Of a stretch of 64,000 nucleotides of DNA, positions 18,003 through 26,206 are shown piece after piece. Numbering within the stretch: position 1 is the stretch's first letter; every line of letters starts with the position of its first letter. A model generated the notes under the pieces. That model searched no databases and was not told where the DNA came from. It worked only from the letters and a program-made list of their open reading frames with translations. The position numbers were made by a program, and so were the translations under genes. This stretch comes from UBA6168 sp964423205 (lineage in GTDB: Bacteria; Bacteroidota; Bacteroidia; Chitinophagales; Saprospiraceae): NCBI GenBank assembly GCA_964423205.1, contig CAYRDX010000007.1, positions 1-64,000 on the forward strand. The letters run 5' to 3'.

Positions 18003-19520
18003 ATGAAAAAGAATTTTCTTGTCCTCTTGATTGCTCTCTTTGCCTTTGGCTGGACGGGCTCCCTTTTCGGACAATACGATGATTTGTATTACGACCCCGA
18101 CCTCGATGGGGACTACTATTTCAAATCATCCTTTAACAAAGGAAAGAACAACGACAGGGATTATTATGATGACTACGACGATTATGATGAATATTCATAC
18201 CATTACTCATCACGTATCCGCCGGTTTCATCGCCCATTCATAGGATTTGGATATTATGACCCCTGCTACGTTGATCTTTATTACTACAACGCAATCAGCT
18301 ATTATGACCCATTCTGGTCACCGGGAATCAACTATTTGATTTATGATAACCCATTCAGTTATCGTCGCGGATTGAGTTGGGCCTTTGGCTGGAATGCATG
18401 GAGAGGCCCCTACGTCAGTTTTTCCTACAATTACAACCCCTGGAGAAACCATTGGTACAGTCCCTGGAACCGTTCCTACTATGACCCCTGGTATTATGGC
18501 CATAATACTTATGTAGTAAACAACTACTATGGCGGCGGTTGGTATGGAGGTGGTTACTATAATAATTACTACTCAAACAACTATTATTCACCAACCTGGG
18601 GAGGAAGTAACTCCTACAACACTGGCTCAAACAATACTTATTACGGAGCACGCCGGGTTGGTAACAGTGATCCGAGTTTCCGGGAAGGGAGAAATCCAAT
18701 GGCAAACCCGGTTGAAACCGGACCAACAACGGTTGATAAAAGCCGTGAAGGAATGGGTTCAAATCCTTCAGCTGTCGGTAGCAGAGAAGCTGAAAGAAAT
18801 GCTACACGGGCAGCTATCAATGAAAATCGCAGGATTAACCGTGATGGCCCAACAACTCAACCTGAAAATATCAGAACGGAAGACCGCTCAGTCAATAGCC
18901 CTCGTCCTTCCCGCAGCACTGGGGTAACAGGCGATGAATTCAGAGAGCCGGTTCGCACTCCCCGTACCACTGAACCTACACGTTCAGAAGATTCGGGTAT
19001 TATGGAGCGCTATGACCGAAGCCGGACTCAACCGCAACGTCAAAATCAAAATTACGAACGCTCAAATAACACCCAGAATAACCATACTTATGAGCGTAGT
19101 CAGAATGAAAACAGGAGGTACACACCTGCACCAAATTATGACAGAACCCTAAACAACACTCGAACTGAGAGAACATACGAAAGGGCCACTCCGCCCCGTA
19201 CCAATAAAAGTAGCATAGAAAGGTCTAATCCACCGAGAAGCAATAGTGGCGGAATCGAAAGATCTACCCCACAACGCAGCAATAGTGGTGGGATTGAAAG
19301 ATCGACTCCACAGCGCAGTAATAGTGGCAGTATTGAGAGGTCCGCTCCCCAAAGAAGCAACAGTGGGGGAATTGAAAGGTCTTCCCCTCCACGCACCAAT
19401 AACAGTGGCGGAACCATAGAAAGAAGCAATAGTGGTTCTTCAAGGGGAAATGAAACCCGCAGTTCAAGGGGTGGCGATGAGGCTCCAAGACCTTCTTCGG
19501 ATACTTCCAGGGGAGGTTAA
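18003..19520 (+). CDS. Secreted low-complexity protein, Tyr/Asp/Asn-rich with 13-residue Ser/Arg repeats
   Basis: A 505-residue exported protein. The signal peptide is residues 1-24 (MKKNFLVLLIALFAFGWTG, ending F-G-Q). Residues 25-65 are dense in Asp and Tyr; 70-215 form a Tyr/Asn/Trp/Gly-rich segment with many Y-Y and W-Y pairs; 215-395 is hydrophilic and Arg/Asn/Glu-rich; 399-475 contains a tandem repeat with unit RSNSGGIERSTPQ. It ends in a Ser/Arg/Gly tail. No catalytic motif and no T9SS C-terminal domain is seen. Similar proteins are widespread and uncharacterised in Bacteroidota; a structural surface or matrix role is inference. A terminator follows. Confidence 0.8.
   Translation: MKKNFLVLLIALFAFGWTGSLFGQYDDLYYDPDLDGDYYFKSSFNKGKNNDRDYYDDYDDYDEYSYHYSSRIRRFHRPFIGFGYYDPCYVDLYYYNAISYYDPFWSPGINYLIYDNPFSYRRGLSWAFGWNAWRGPYVSFSYNYNPWRNHWYSPWNRSYYDPWYYGHNTYVVNNYYGGGWYGGGYYNNYYSNNYYSPTWGGSNSYNTGSNNTYYGARRVGNSDPSFREGRNPMANPVETGPTTVDKSREGMGSNPSAVGSREAERNATRAAINENRRINRDGPTTQPENIRTEDRSVNSPRPSRSTGVTGDEFREPVRTPRTTEPTRSEDSGIMERYDRSRTQPQRQNQNYERSNNTQNNHTYERSQNENRRYTPAPNYDRTLNNTRTERTYERATPPRTNKSSIERSNPPRSNSGGIERSTPQRSNSGGIERSTPQRSNSGSIERSAPQRSNSGGIERSSPPRTNNSGGTIERSNSGSSRGNETRSSRGGDEAPRPSSDTSRGG
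19197..19433 (+). repeat. Six tandem 39-base coding repeats
   Basis: Units start at about 19197, 19236, 19275, 19314, 19353 and 19392. Each encodes a variant of RSNSGGIERSTPQ; the last has a three-base insertion (extra Asn). The DNA differs mostly at third codon positions, so the repeat is old enough to have drifted but is held at the protein level. Confidence 0.85.
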
Positions 19521-19548
19521 TCGTAAAGTCCTTTTGAAACATAGAAGA

Positions 19549-19587
19549 GTGGGTGGATGTTCTGATGATTTATCCGCCCACTTTTTT
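19549..19587 (+). terminator. Rho-independent terminator after the repetitive secreted protein
   Basis: GTGGGTGGAT (19549-19558) pairs with ATCCGCCCAC (19572-19581) through one G-U pair, followed by six T. Confidence 0.85.
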
Positions 19588-19666
19588 AATGCCCGAAAGG
19601 AACCGTCGCATAATAGACTATTGCCAGACACTGCAAATACAAGCTATACCAACTAAAAATTTAACC

Positions 19667-21139
19667 ATGAGATATATCCTCATTTGCCTTAACCTGTTAA
19701 TAGGATTTTCATTCGCTTATGCACAATCCATTAATGATGTAGTAAGATACTCTGTACTGGAGGTCGGCGGTACTGCACGCACTATTGGTGCAGGGGGTGG
19801 CATTGGTGCATTGGGTGCTGATTTTTCCACCTTGAGTACGAATCCAGCTGGAATGGCAGCTTACAGAAGATCAGAATTTGTATTCAGCCCTACCTTGGAG
19901 CACTTTTCAACCTCTGGTTATTTACAGGGCGAAAGCAATCCAATTTATGAGCGAGAAAAAACCAATTTTAATTTTAATGCCCTTGGGATGGTCTTCGCTG
20001 CCCGCCCACTTTCATCCAAATGGAAAGGTTCGGCATTTGGAATTGGCTTGAATCGATTGGCTAATTATCACAGCAAATCATTTTTTGAAGGTATCAGCCC
20101 TGGCTCCATTACCGACCGTTGGCTTGAAATGGCTGACGGTATCGAACCAGCAAAACTCGATGATTTTGAAGCAGGACTGGCATTTGATGGCCAAGCCATT
20201 TTTAATCCTGATGTAAACGATGATAAAACTTACAGCAGCGATTTTCTGATTGACGAAAACGTGAAGAAGCGCCAGGTCATTTCACGCAAAGGAGCCTATA
20301 CTGAAATGGTTTTCAGCTTCGCTGGAAACTACGATGAGAAACTTTTTATAGGTGCTACCATCGGAGTCCCCTTTGTAAATTATGAAGAGGTTAAAACTTA
20401 TGAGGAAGTTGATGACAGTAATTCAAATCCCATTTTCGATGACCTGACATTTACTGAGCGCCTACGGACAACAGGCGCTGGCGTAAACCTCAAGCTGGGA
20501 ATCCTTTACCGATTGAATCAGATGGTGCGACTGGGAGTGGCTTTTCACACTCCAACCGCATTAGGTCTTACTGATAACTGGTCCACTTCTCTCAATTACC
20601 GATTTACATTGTCTGGATTCACACCTCCGGGAGTGGTTAATTCTCCAGATGGCACTTTTGAATATTCCATGCGAACCCCATGGCGTTTTATTGGTAGCGC
20701 AGGTTTCATCTTCAACAAAACAGGATTTATTTCCGGCGAAATAGAACTGGTGGACTACGCAAGTTCAAAATTCAACTTTAATAATGCCAACTCGACCGAA
20801 GACATAGCTTTTGAGCAGGAACTCAATGATGAAATAAACAATAGACTCACTTCAGCACTTAATCTCAGGCTTGGCGGGGAATTTGCGTATGATATGTTTA
20901 GGCTGAGAGGCGGATTCGCCTTGACTTCCACACCATTTGCAGATGATTTAGACCCAGCAGGTGCTATAAGTCTAGGTGCCGGCCTGAGAGGTGAGAGTGT
21001 TTTTCTGGATGTTTCATTTAGGAGAATGCTTTCAGAAAGTGACTACCTCCCATATCGGACATCTTTTGCTGCTCAGCCCATTGTGAAAACCGAGGGTCAA
21101 AGATCACAACTAGTATTTACTTTGGGATTTAAATTCTGA
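19667..21139 (+). CDS. OmpP1/FadL-type outer membrane barrel protein
   Basis: A 490-residue outer membrane protein. The ATG at 19667 starts a clean signal peptide (MRYILICLNLLIGFSFAYAQ); the longer frame from 19553 overlaps the upstream terminator. Near the N-terminus is LEVGGTARTIGAGGGIGALGAD followed by FSTLSTNPAGMA, the plug-like start of FadL/OMPP1/TodX proteins (quoted in parts). The rest alternates as expected for a beta barrel and ends with the aromatic LVFTLGFKF. FadL-like proteins take up hydrophobic compounds; the substrate is unknown. It lies in a run of envelope genes. Confidence 0.85.
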   Translation: MRYILICLNLLIGFSFAYAQSINDVVRYSVLEVGGTARTIGAGGGIGALGADFSTLSTNPAGMAAYRRSEFVFSPTLEHFSTSGYLQGESNPIYEREKTNFNFNALGMVFAARPLSSKWKGSAFGIGLNRLANYHSKSFFEGISPGSITDRWLEMADGIEPAKLDDFEAGLAFDGQAIFNPDVNDDKTYSSDFLIDENVKKRQVISRKGAYTEMVFSFAGNYDEKLFIGATIGVPFVNYEEVKTYEEVDDSNSNPIFDDLTFTERLRTTGAGVNLKLGILYRLNQMVRLGVAFHTPTALGLTDNWSTSLNYRFTLSGFTPPGVVNSPDGTFEYSMRTPWRFIGSAGFIFNKTGFISGEIELVDYASSKFNFNNANSTEDIAFEQELNDEINNRLTSALNLRLGGEFAYDMFRLRGGFALTSTPFADDLDPAGAISLGAGLRGESVFLDVSFRRMLSESDYLPYRTSFAAQPIVKTEGQRSQLVFTLGFKF

Positions 21140-21260
21140 GGCTCTTGGATTTCTGTTTTAGGTAGATGTTAATTCTTCGACTGCAAATGCATGACTAATT
21201 TTTATTATATAAATTTAGGCTTCTAAAGTAATCGAGAATTCTACACCAACAGATTGTCCC

Positions 21261-22274
21261 ATGATGGCAGCCGGTTTAAGGTTGGTTTTGATGTTTTCCA
21301 TTTTGATGCTGTGCAGCTTTTCAAGCGCACAAAGCTTTGGCTATGTCTGGGAAGAGCCAGACGAAAGGTTGTTTGTTGAGTCAAAATGGAGGTACACTTA
21401 TACATTGCATGTCGAATCGAATACCATAATCCATAAGGCTGATAAGGATTACGACTATTATCTGTACTTCCGGTACGATAACACGTACCAGCAGTTTTTA
21501 CACACTACTTTAACCAGGGGGCGTTGGGAAATAAGAGGCCGAAAATTGACTTACAGTTTTCAGCAAGTTGACGAATTTGATATCGTACAGCTCAACAAAA
21601 AAGTAATGGTGCTTGAATTCCGTCAGCTCACAGGAAAGGGTACCTACCAATATCATTATGAAAGAGTGGAGAGCAAAAATGCACCTTTTCCAAAACCACC
21701 CAATGAACTGCCAGAAGTTATAGTGGAAGCTGAAAACCCGCAAAAGCCGAAAGTTGAGAAAGGAGGGATTTTTTCTTTTTTGAGAAAGAAATTCAGGAGG
21801 TCTAAAGAACCAGCGGTCCCACCCACCTATATCAATATCGAACTGGTTGGCGGAGGTTTTTATGGAGGTATAGATCCGGTACTTAAGGATTTCATCCACA
21901 TCAAAACTGATGGTCGCCTGATCAAAGAATTTCAAAGTGAAAACACTGGCTTGCTCATAACCAAGAAGAATATTCCCCGCGAAGAATTGGAGATGTTTGT
22001 GGAGTATCTGGTCAAACAGGGCTTTTTTAATTTCAACCGGGTTTATGAATGTGAAGATGAGCTGTGTTTCAAGAGGAAGAATATAAAGCCTACCCCCATT
22101 CCCCTGCGCATAGCTGTAACTTATGGCAATCGCCGGAAAATCATCAGCATAGCCATTTGGGGGAAAGACGACAGAGGCATGCAATACGTTCAGTATCCGG
22201 CAGCATTAGATAATATAATTGATGCTATTCAGCGTATGGCACACCGAATTGAAGAACCTCTGGTAAGAAAGTGA
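21261..22274 (+). CDS. Secreted protein of unknown function
   Basis: A 337-residue exported protein with signal peptide MMAAGLRLVLMFSILMLCSF (cleavage near S-S-A-Q). Residues 35-135 are beta-rich and may form a lipocalin-like module (RWEIRGRKLTYSFQQVDEF). A Pro/Lys linker follows at about 137-185, and a C-terminal alpha/beta region from residue 190 contains PREELEMFVEYLVKQGFF and a pair of Cys (YECEDELCFKRK) that could form a disulphide. No named family was recognised. Upstream is the FadL-like gene (121-base gap), downstream a YdjM-like hydrolase, all on the same strand. Confidence 0.75.
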   Translation: MMAAGLRLVLMFSILMLCSFSSAQSFGYVWEEPDERLFVESKWRYTYTLHVESNTIIHKADKDYDYYLYFRYDNTYQQFLHTTLTRGRWEIRGRKLTYSFQQVDEFDIVQLNKKVMVLEFRQLTGKGTYQYHYERVESKNAPFPKPPNELPEVIVEAENPQKPKVEKGGIFSFLRKKFRRSKEPAVPPTYINIELVGGGFYGGIDPVLKDFIHIKTDGRLIKEFQSENTGLLITKKNIPREELEMFVEYLVKQGFFNFNRVYECEDELCFKRKNIKPTPIPLRIAVTYGNRRKIISIAIWGKDDRGMQYVQYPAALDNIIDAIQRMAHRIEEPLVRK

Positions 22275-22347
22275 GCCTCACTTTATCAACTTTTCCGGCA
22301 CTTCCATGTTAAATCTTCCGTCTTTTAATTTAATTTCCTGACGACCA

Positions 22348-23580
22348 ATGGATACCCTGACACAATTAACCCTGGGGGCAGCGTGTGGAGAAGCAGTTCT
22401 CGGAAGAAAAATTGGCAATCGCGCTATGGTATGGGGCGCCTTAGGAGGATTATTGCCTGATCTGGATGTTTTGGCCTACTTCTTTACGGATGAGATGTCT
22501 GCACTGGCATTTCACCGGGGTTTCATGCACAGTATCCTTTTCTCTGTACTTGCAGCTTTTGTTTTAAGTTGGCTGGTCCATAGATTGTATGATAGCCAGT
22601 TTTATCGAAAAAAGGGCTACAAAATTTTCGTTAGTATCATATCCTTGATGTTGCTTTCGGGGCTTGGATTGGGAATTACGATATTGAGTTCTAAGGGCTC
22701 CGAATCCCTGAATTTCTATGTGCTTGTTCCAACCATCTTGATATTGATTTTTCTAGGCTTTCGGTTTTGGACGAGGTACTTAAACTCAGACTTGGCCAGT
22801 GTTGAAGTTACTCGTAAAGAATGGTTTTGGTTGTTCTGGATTTCCATTTTCACCCACCCGATTCTCGATAGTTTTACGGCTTACGGCACTCAACTTTTTC
22901 AGCCATTTTCCAATTACCGGGTGGCGTTTAACAACATTTCAGTCGTTGACCCCTTTTATACACTACCTTTCTTAATCTGCCTCATTATTGCCGCTTTCAT
23001 TACCAGAGAAAGAAAATCGAGAAGAGTTTTTAATTGGCTGGGGATAGCTCTCAGCTCAGCTTATATGCTTTTCACACTTTATCACAAAGTGGAAATCGAC
23101 CGGATTTTCAAAGATTCACTTGCGAGACAAAGCATTGAGTACAATCGCTACATGACTTCGCCGACCATTCTGAACAACTTCCTTTGGCAGGGAATTGCTG
23201 AAGGTGACAGCGTTTTTTACTACGGATCATACTCCTTTTTTGATTCTGAACCAGAAATAACTGAGTTTAACGTGCTTCCTAAGAATCACAATTATTTATC
23301 TGGATTCGAAAATGAAAGGGATATCAGAATTCTACGTTGGTTTTCTTCTGGTTACTTCAATCTGTTGACCCGAGAAGACGGTAAACTTCAATTTAATGAT
23401 TTGCGGTATGGTTCCAGAACTCAGGATTTCAGCAGCGAGAATAGTTATGTGTTCCGGTTTATAATTGAGAAAAATAATGGTCAAATAACCGCAAGGCAAA
23501 CCCGGGAAGGACAGGAGGTGTCATCAGAAGAATTCCAAAATCTTTTCCGAAGGATAAAAGGAGAGAAAAACCGGCTCTGA
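22348..23580 (+). CDS. YdjM/DUF457-family inner membrane putative metal-dependent hydrolase
   Basis: A 410-residue membrane protein. The N-terminus MDTLTQLTLGAACGEAVLG, GGLLPDLDVL near residue 35-45 and FHRGFMHSILFS near residue 54-64 are the signature of the LexA-regulated YdjM family, in which His and Asp residues suggest a metal site. At least five hydrophobic helices follow, with a second conserved patch HPILDSFTAYGTQLFQPF. The C-terminal 150 residues are soluble and less conserved. The chemical reaction of this family is unknown. Convergent with the short regulatory-domain gene; only seven bases separate the stops. Confidence 0.87.
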   Translation: MDTLTQLTLGAACGEAVLGRKIGNRAMVWGALGGLLPDLDVLAYFFTDEMSALAFHRGFMHSILFSVLAAFVLSWLVHRLYDSQFYRKKGYKIFVSIISLMLLSGLGLGITILSSKGSESLNFYVLVPTILILIFLGFRFWTRYLNSDLASVEVTRKEWFWLFWISIFTHPILDSFTAYGTQLFQPFSNYRVAFNNISVVDPFYTLPFLICLIIAAFITRERKSRRVFNWLGIALSSAYMLFTLYHKVEIDRIFKDSLARQSIEYNRYMTSPTILNNFLWQGIAEGDSVFYYGSYSFFDSEPEITEFNVLPKNHNYLSGFENERDIRILRWFSSGYFNLLTREDGKLQFNDLRYGSRTQDFSSENSYVFRFIIEKNNGQITARQTREGQEVSSEEFQNLFRRIKGEKNRL

Positions 23581-23587
23581 AAGGTTC

Positions 23588-24232
23588 TTAATTCTTTTTC
23601 TTAAAGTCGCCGCGTTTCCAGGCATCGAAAAACTGCTTCCAGGCAATCGGGTTGAAAATGTTCATTGGGGGTTGCTGGCCAATGTAATAATAACTGCGTG
23701 CTTGCTGGCGGAGGTAATAATTCGCATGTTCACGACCATCGGAGGGAACTGCATACCGGATTCTTTCCAATGCCTCATTGGCTACATTTCTCAAAGCCCT
23801 CTCCTCCATTTCAGAAGAAACATCCATGGCCAGAAATTCCAGCTTGAAGTGCTCTTTACTTGGCCAGGGAAACACCACGGTTTCAGGAAGGTTAATGGTG
23901 TCCTGAGTCATCAACTGCACCAATGAGTAACGATTGTCTTTCAGGTTTCTTGGGATTACAAATTCCACTGTTTTATATCCCACGGATGTAAATTCAATAA
24001 CATCCCCTTTTTCAACCACAATACTGAAGAAGCCATTGAAATCGGAATAAACACCTCGACTTTTACCTTTAATTACAATATTGGTATAAGGAATCGGGAA
24101 AAGTTCAGCTGTGCTTCCGTCAAGAACCATTCCGGAGAATTGTACCAGACTCGTATCCTTGTTGCTCTGAGCAAACAGGCTGACAAACAGAAATAAAAAG
24201 ACTGAAGAAAGGCAAAGTCGTATAATGGTCAT
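23588..24232 (-). CDS. Secreted protein with a carboxypeptidase-regulatory-like (CarboxypepD_reg) domain
   Basis: A 214-residue exported protein starting at the ATG at 24232 (signal MTIIRLCLSSVFLFLFVSLF, then A-Q); a TTG two codons upstream is less likely. Residues 32-120 form a CarboxypepD_reg-like beta sandwich: FSGMVLDGSTAELFPIPYT, GVYSDFNGFFSIVVEKGD and FTSVGYKTVEF. This fold opens SusC/TonB receptors, but here it stands alone with a 90-residue helical tail rich in Tyr, Arg and Gln. Probably periplasmic or at the cell surface; function unknown. Confidence 0.82.
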   Translation of the reverse strand: MTIIRLCLSSVFLFLFVSLFAQSNKDTSLVQFSGMVLDGSTAELFPIPYTNIVIKGKSRGVYSDFNGFFSIVVEKGDVIEFTSVGYKTVEFVIPRNLKDNRYSLVQLMTQDTINLPETVVFPWPSKEHFKLEFLAMDVSSEMEERALRNVANEALERIRYAVPSDGREHANYYLRQQARSYYYIGQQPPMNIFNPIAWKQFFDAWKRGDFKKKN

Positions 24233-24360
24233 GTACAATTCTCTTATAACTTAGAGCATCAAATCATCAAATTGGGAAAAACAGATATTTACAACAGTTA
24301 AATCCCAATTCGTACACATTTGATGCAGGTTCACTTAAGACGCCGGGGAAAGCCTAATAG

Positions 24361-24377
24361 TTGGCCTGACCGGCCAA
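24361..24377 (+). promoter_or_regulatory. Small hairpin just before the serine hydrolase start
   Basis: TTGGCC (24361-24366) and GGCCAA (24372-24377) form a perfect six-base stem with a five-base loop, ending four bases before the ATG at 24382. It would cover the ribosome entry site of that start; an alternative ATG lies at 24397. Confidence 0.35.
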
Positions 24378-24381
24378 ATTT

Positions 24382-26193
24382 ATGACTTTTGTTACGATGA
24401 ATTGGTATAGGATCGTAGGTTCCCTCTTTTTTAGCATAGCCATAACATTTATTTATGCCCAGAAATCGGCGCCACTATTTTCTCCTGATTCCATAAGACA
24501 ATCTTGGGTGAATACTGCCAATTCCATAGTTATACACAGAAATGAAAATGCCCTGATACCGATTCTCGATTTGGGTGAAACCAATATCAGTTGGCATTCA
24601 TTTGGCCTTTCCGGGGAAAATGAATTTGAACATACTCTCGGCAGATACACATCCAGTCACTTTCGTTCAGGAATCAAAAATCGGATTGTCATTTTTGGAA
24701 TTGATTACTCTGATCTGTCAAAAGAGGTATCGGAGAAGGAAAGATTATCTCAAATGCTGAGCGCAGTTTCAAAGAGAAGTAAAATAGTTATTGCGCTGTT
24801 TGGATTTAATGTCAGTGAAACGCTTCCCGGCGAATTTCAGAAAGCAACAGCCATCATCATAAGTCCGGAAAAGACTTCAGCCGTTCAAAGCCTCACGGCC
24901 CAACTCATATTCGGAGGTATTGGAATACTACAGGGGAGTCCTCAACATGCAACCCTTGAGTCCAATGACAATCAACGACTCGCGTATTTACCTCCTGAAT
25001 TGGCAGGAATGGATTCAAAATTACTGGAAGACAGTATAAGCGCCATTGTAAATCAGGGCATTAAGGCCCGTGCGTTCCCCGGTGCTCAAGTTCTTGTTGC
25101 GAAAAACGGACATGTAGTATTTCATAAAACCTATGGTTTTCATACTTACGATAGCCTTCAACCATTGGGAATTGATGATTTGTACGATTTCGCGTCTGTT
25201 ACAAAGGTTACATCCACTTTGCCAGCATTGATGAAATTTTATGGAGAAGGGAAGTTGAACATCGATGCTCCACTCCAACAGTACTTTCACCTTTTTAAAA
25301 AAACGGAGAAAGGTGGAGTCACTTACAGGGAATTTCTATCACATTATGGAAGATTGCGACCGAGTATAGTGTTTTGGCGAACTGCCCAGGATAGCACCCG
25401 AAATTGGAACCCTAAATCTTTCCGAAATGAAAAGTCGAATCGCTATTCCATACAAATTACTGACAGTCTTTTCTTATTCAAACGATACAAGAAGCAGATT
25501 TACAGGGAAATAAAAGAACTGCCGCTAAACAAAGAAAAGCAGTACGTTTACTCTGACCTTTCGTTTATTCTCTATCCCTATGTCGTCGAAAAGCTTTCCA
25601 AAGAAAAACTGGAACCCTATCTGAAGGAAACCTTTTATGAACCTTTGGGTGCTTTTTCATTAACCTATAATCCTCTGCAGAACTTTCCAAAGAATCAAAT
25701 TGTACCTACTGAAATAGATACTTTCTTTCGAAAAATTCCGGTCCAGGGAACTGTTCATGATGAAACAGCAGCTATGCTTGACGGCATTTCTGGCCATGCC
25801 GGATTGTTTGGCTCAACGAACGACCTGGCGAAGCTTTTTCAAATGTACTTGAATGGTGGAACCTATGGCGGCAGGCGTTATATAGCAGAATTATCCTTAA
25901 AGGAATTCACCCGTTGCCAATACTGCCAGGAGGGAAACAGAAGGGGATTAGGATTCGACAAACCATTAATCCGATATAGACCATCGGAAAGTTATACTGC
26001 AAAGTCGGCTAGCCCATCAAGTTTTGGACATTCTGGTTTTACAGGAACTTTTGTTTGGGCCGACCCTGAAAACGGTTTGCTGTTCATTTTTATGAGTAAC
26101 AGGGTTTACCCATACCGTTCGAGCAGAGGTCTATTCGACCTAAACATTCGCGAACGCCTGCACCAGGCAGCCTATGACGCCATAATTAAGTGA
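24382..26193 (+). CDS. Beta-lactamase-fold serine hydrolase with an N-terminal GH3 C-terminal-domain remnant
   Basis: A 603-residue exported enzyme (signal MNWYRIVGSLFFSIAITF, from Met6). Residues 35-190 resemble the C-terminal alpha/beta domain of family 3 glycoside hydrolases: TANSIVIHRNENALIPIL matches the usual opening of that domain. The GH3 TIM-barrel that normally precedes it is absent. Residues 210-600 are a class C beta-lactamase/esterase fold: SxxK as S-V-T-K in ASVTKVTSTLP, a Tyr motif Y-S-D in YVYSDLSF, and HSG in FGHSGFTGTF. In other Bacteroidota a GH3 beta-N-acetylglucosaminidase is fused to such a domain. Peptidoglycan is a plausible substrate, but this is inferred. Confidence 0.85.
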   Translation: MTFVTMNWYRIVGSLFFSIAITFIYAQKSAPLFSPDSIRQSWVNTANSIVIHRNENALIPILDLGETNISWHSFGLSGENEFEHTLGRYTSSHFRSGIKNRIVIFGIDYSDLSKEVSEKERLSQMLSAVSKRSKIVIALFGFNVSETLPGEFQKATAIIISPEKTSAVQSLTAQLIFGGIGILQGSPQHATLESNDNQRLAYLPPELAGMDSKLLEDSISAIVNQGIKARAFPGAQVLVAKNGHVVFHKTYGFHTYDSLQPLGIDDLYDFASVTKVTSTLPALMKFYGEGKLNIDAPLQQYFHLFKKTEKGGVTYREFLSHYGRLRPSIVFWRTAQDSTRNWNPKSFRNEKSNRYSIQITDSLFLFKRYKKQIYREIKELPLNKEKQYVYSDLSFILYPYVVEKLSKEKLEPYLKETFYEPLGAFSLTYNPLQNFPKNQIVPTEIDTFFRKIPVQGTVHDETAAMLDGISGHAGLFGSTNDLAKLFQMYLNGGTYGGRRYIAELSLKEFTRCQYCQEGNRRGLGFDKPLIRYRPSESYTAKSASPSSFGHSGFTGTFVWADPENGLLFIFMSNRVYPYRSSRGLFDLNIRERLHQAAYDAIIK

Positions 26194-26206
26194 AATACAG
26201 GAGGAG

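Noticed and set aside
21510..22184. 224-codon minus-strand frame
   Set aside because: Opposite the plus-strand secreted protein with a good signal peptide; no motif of its own.
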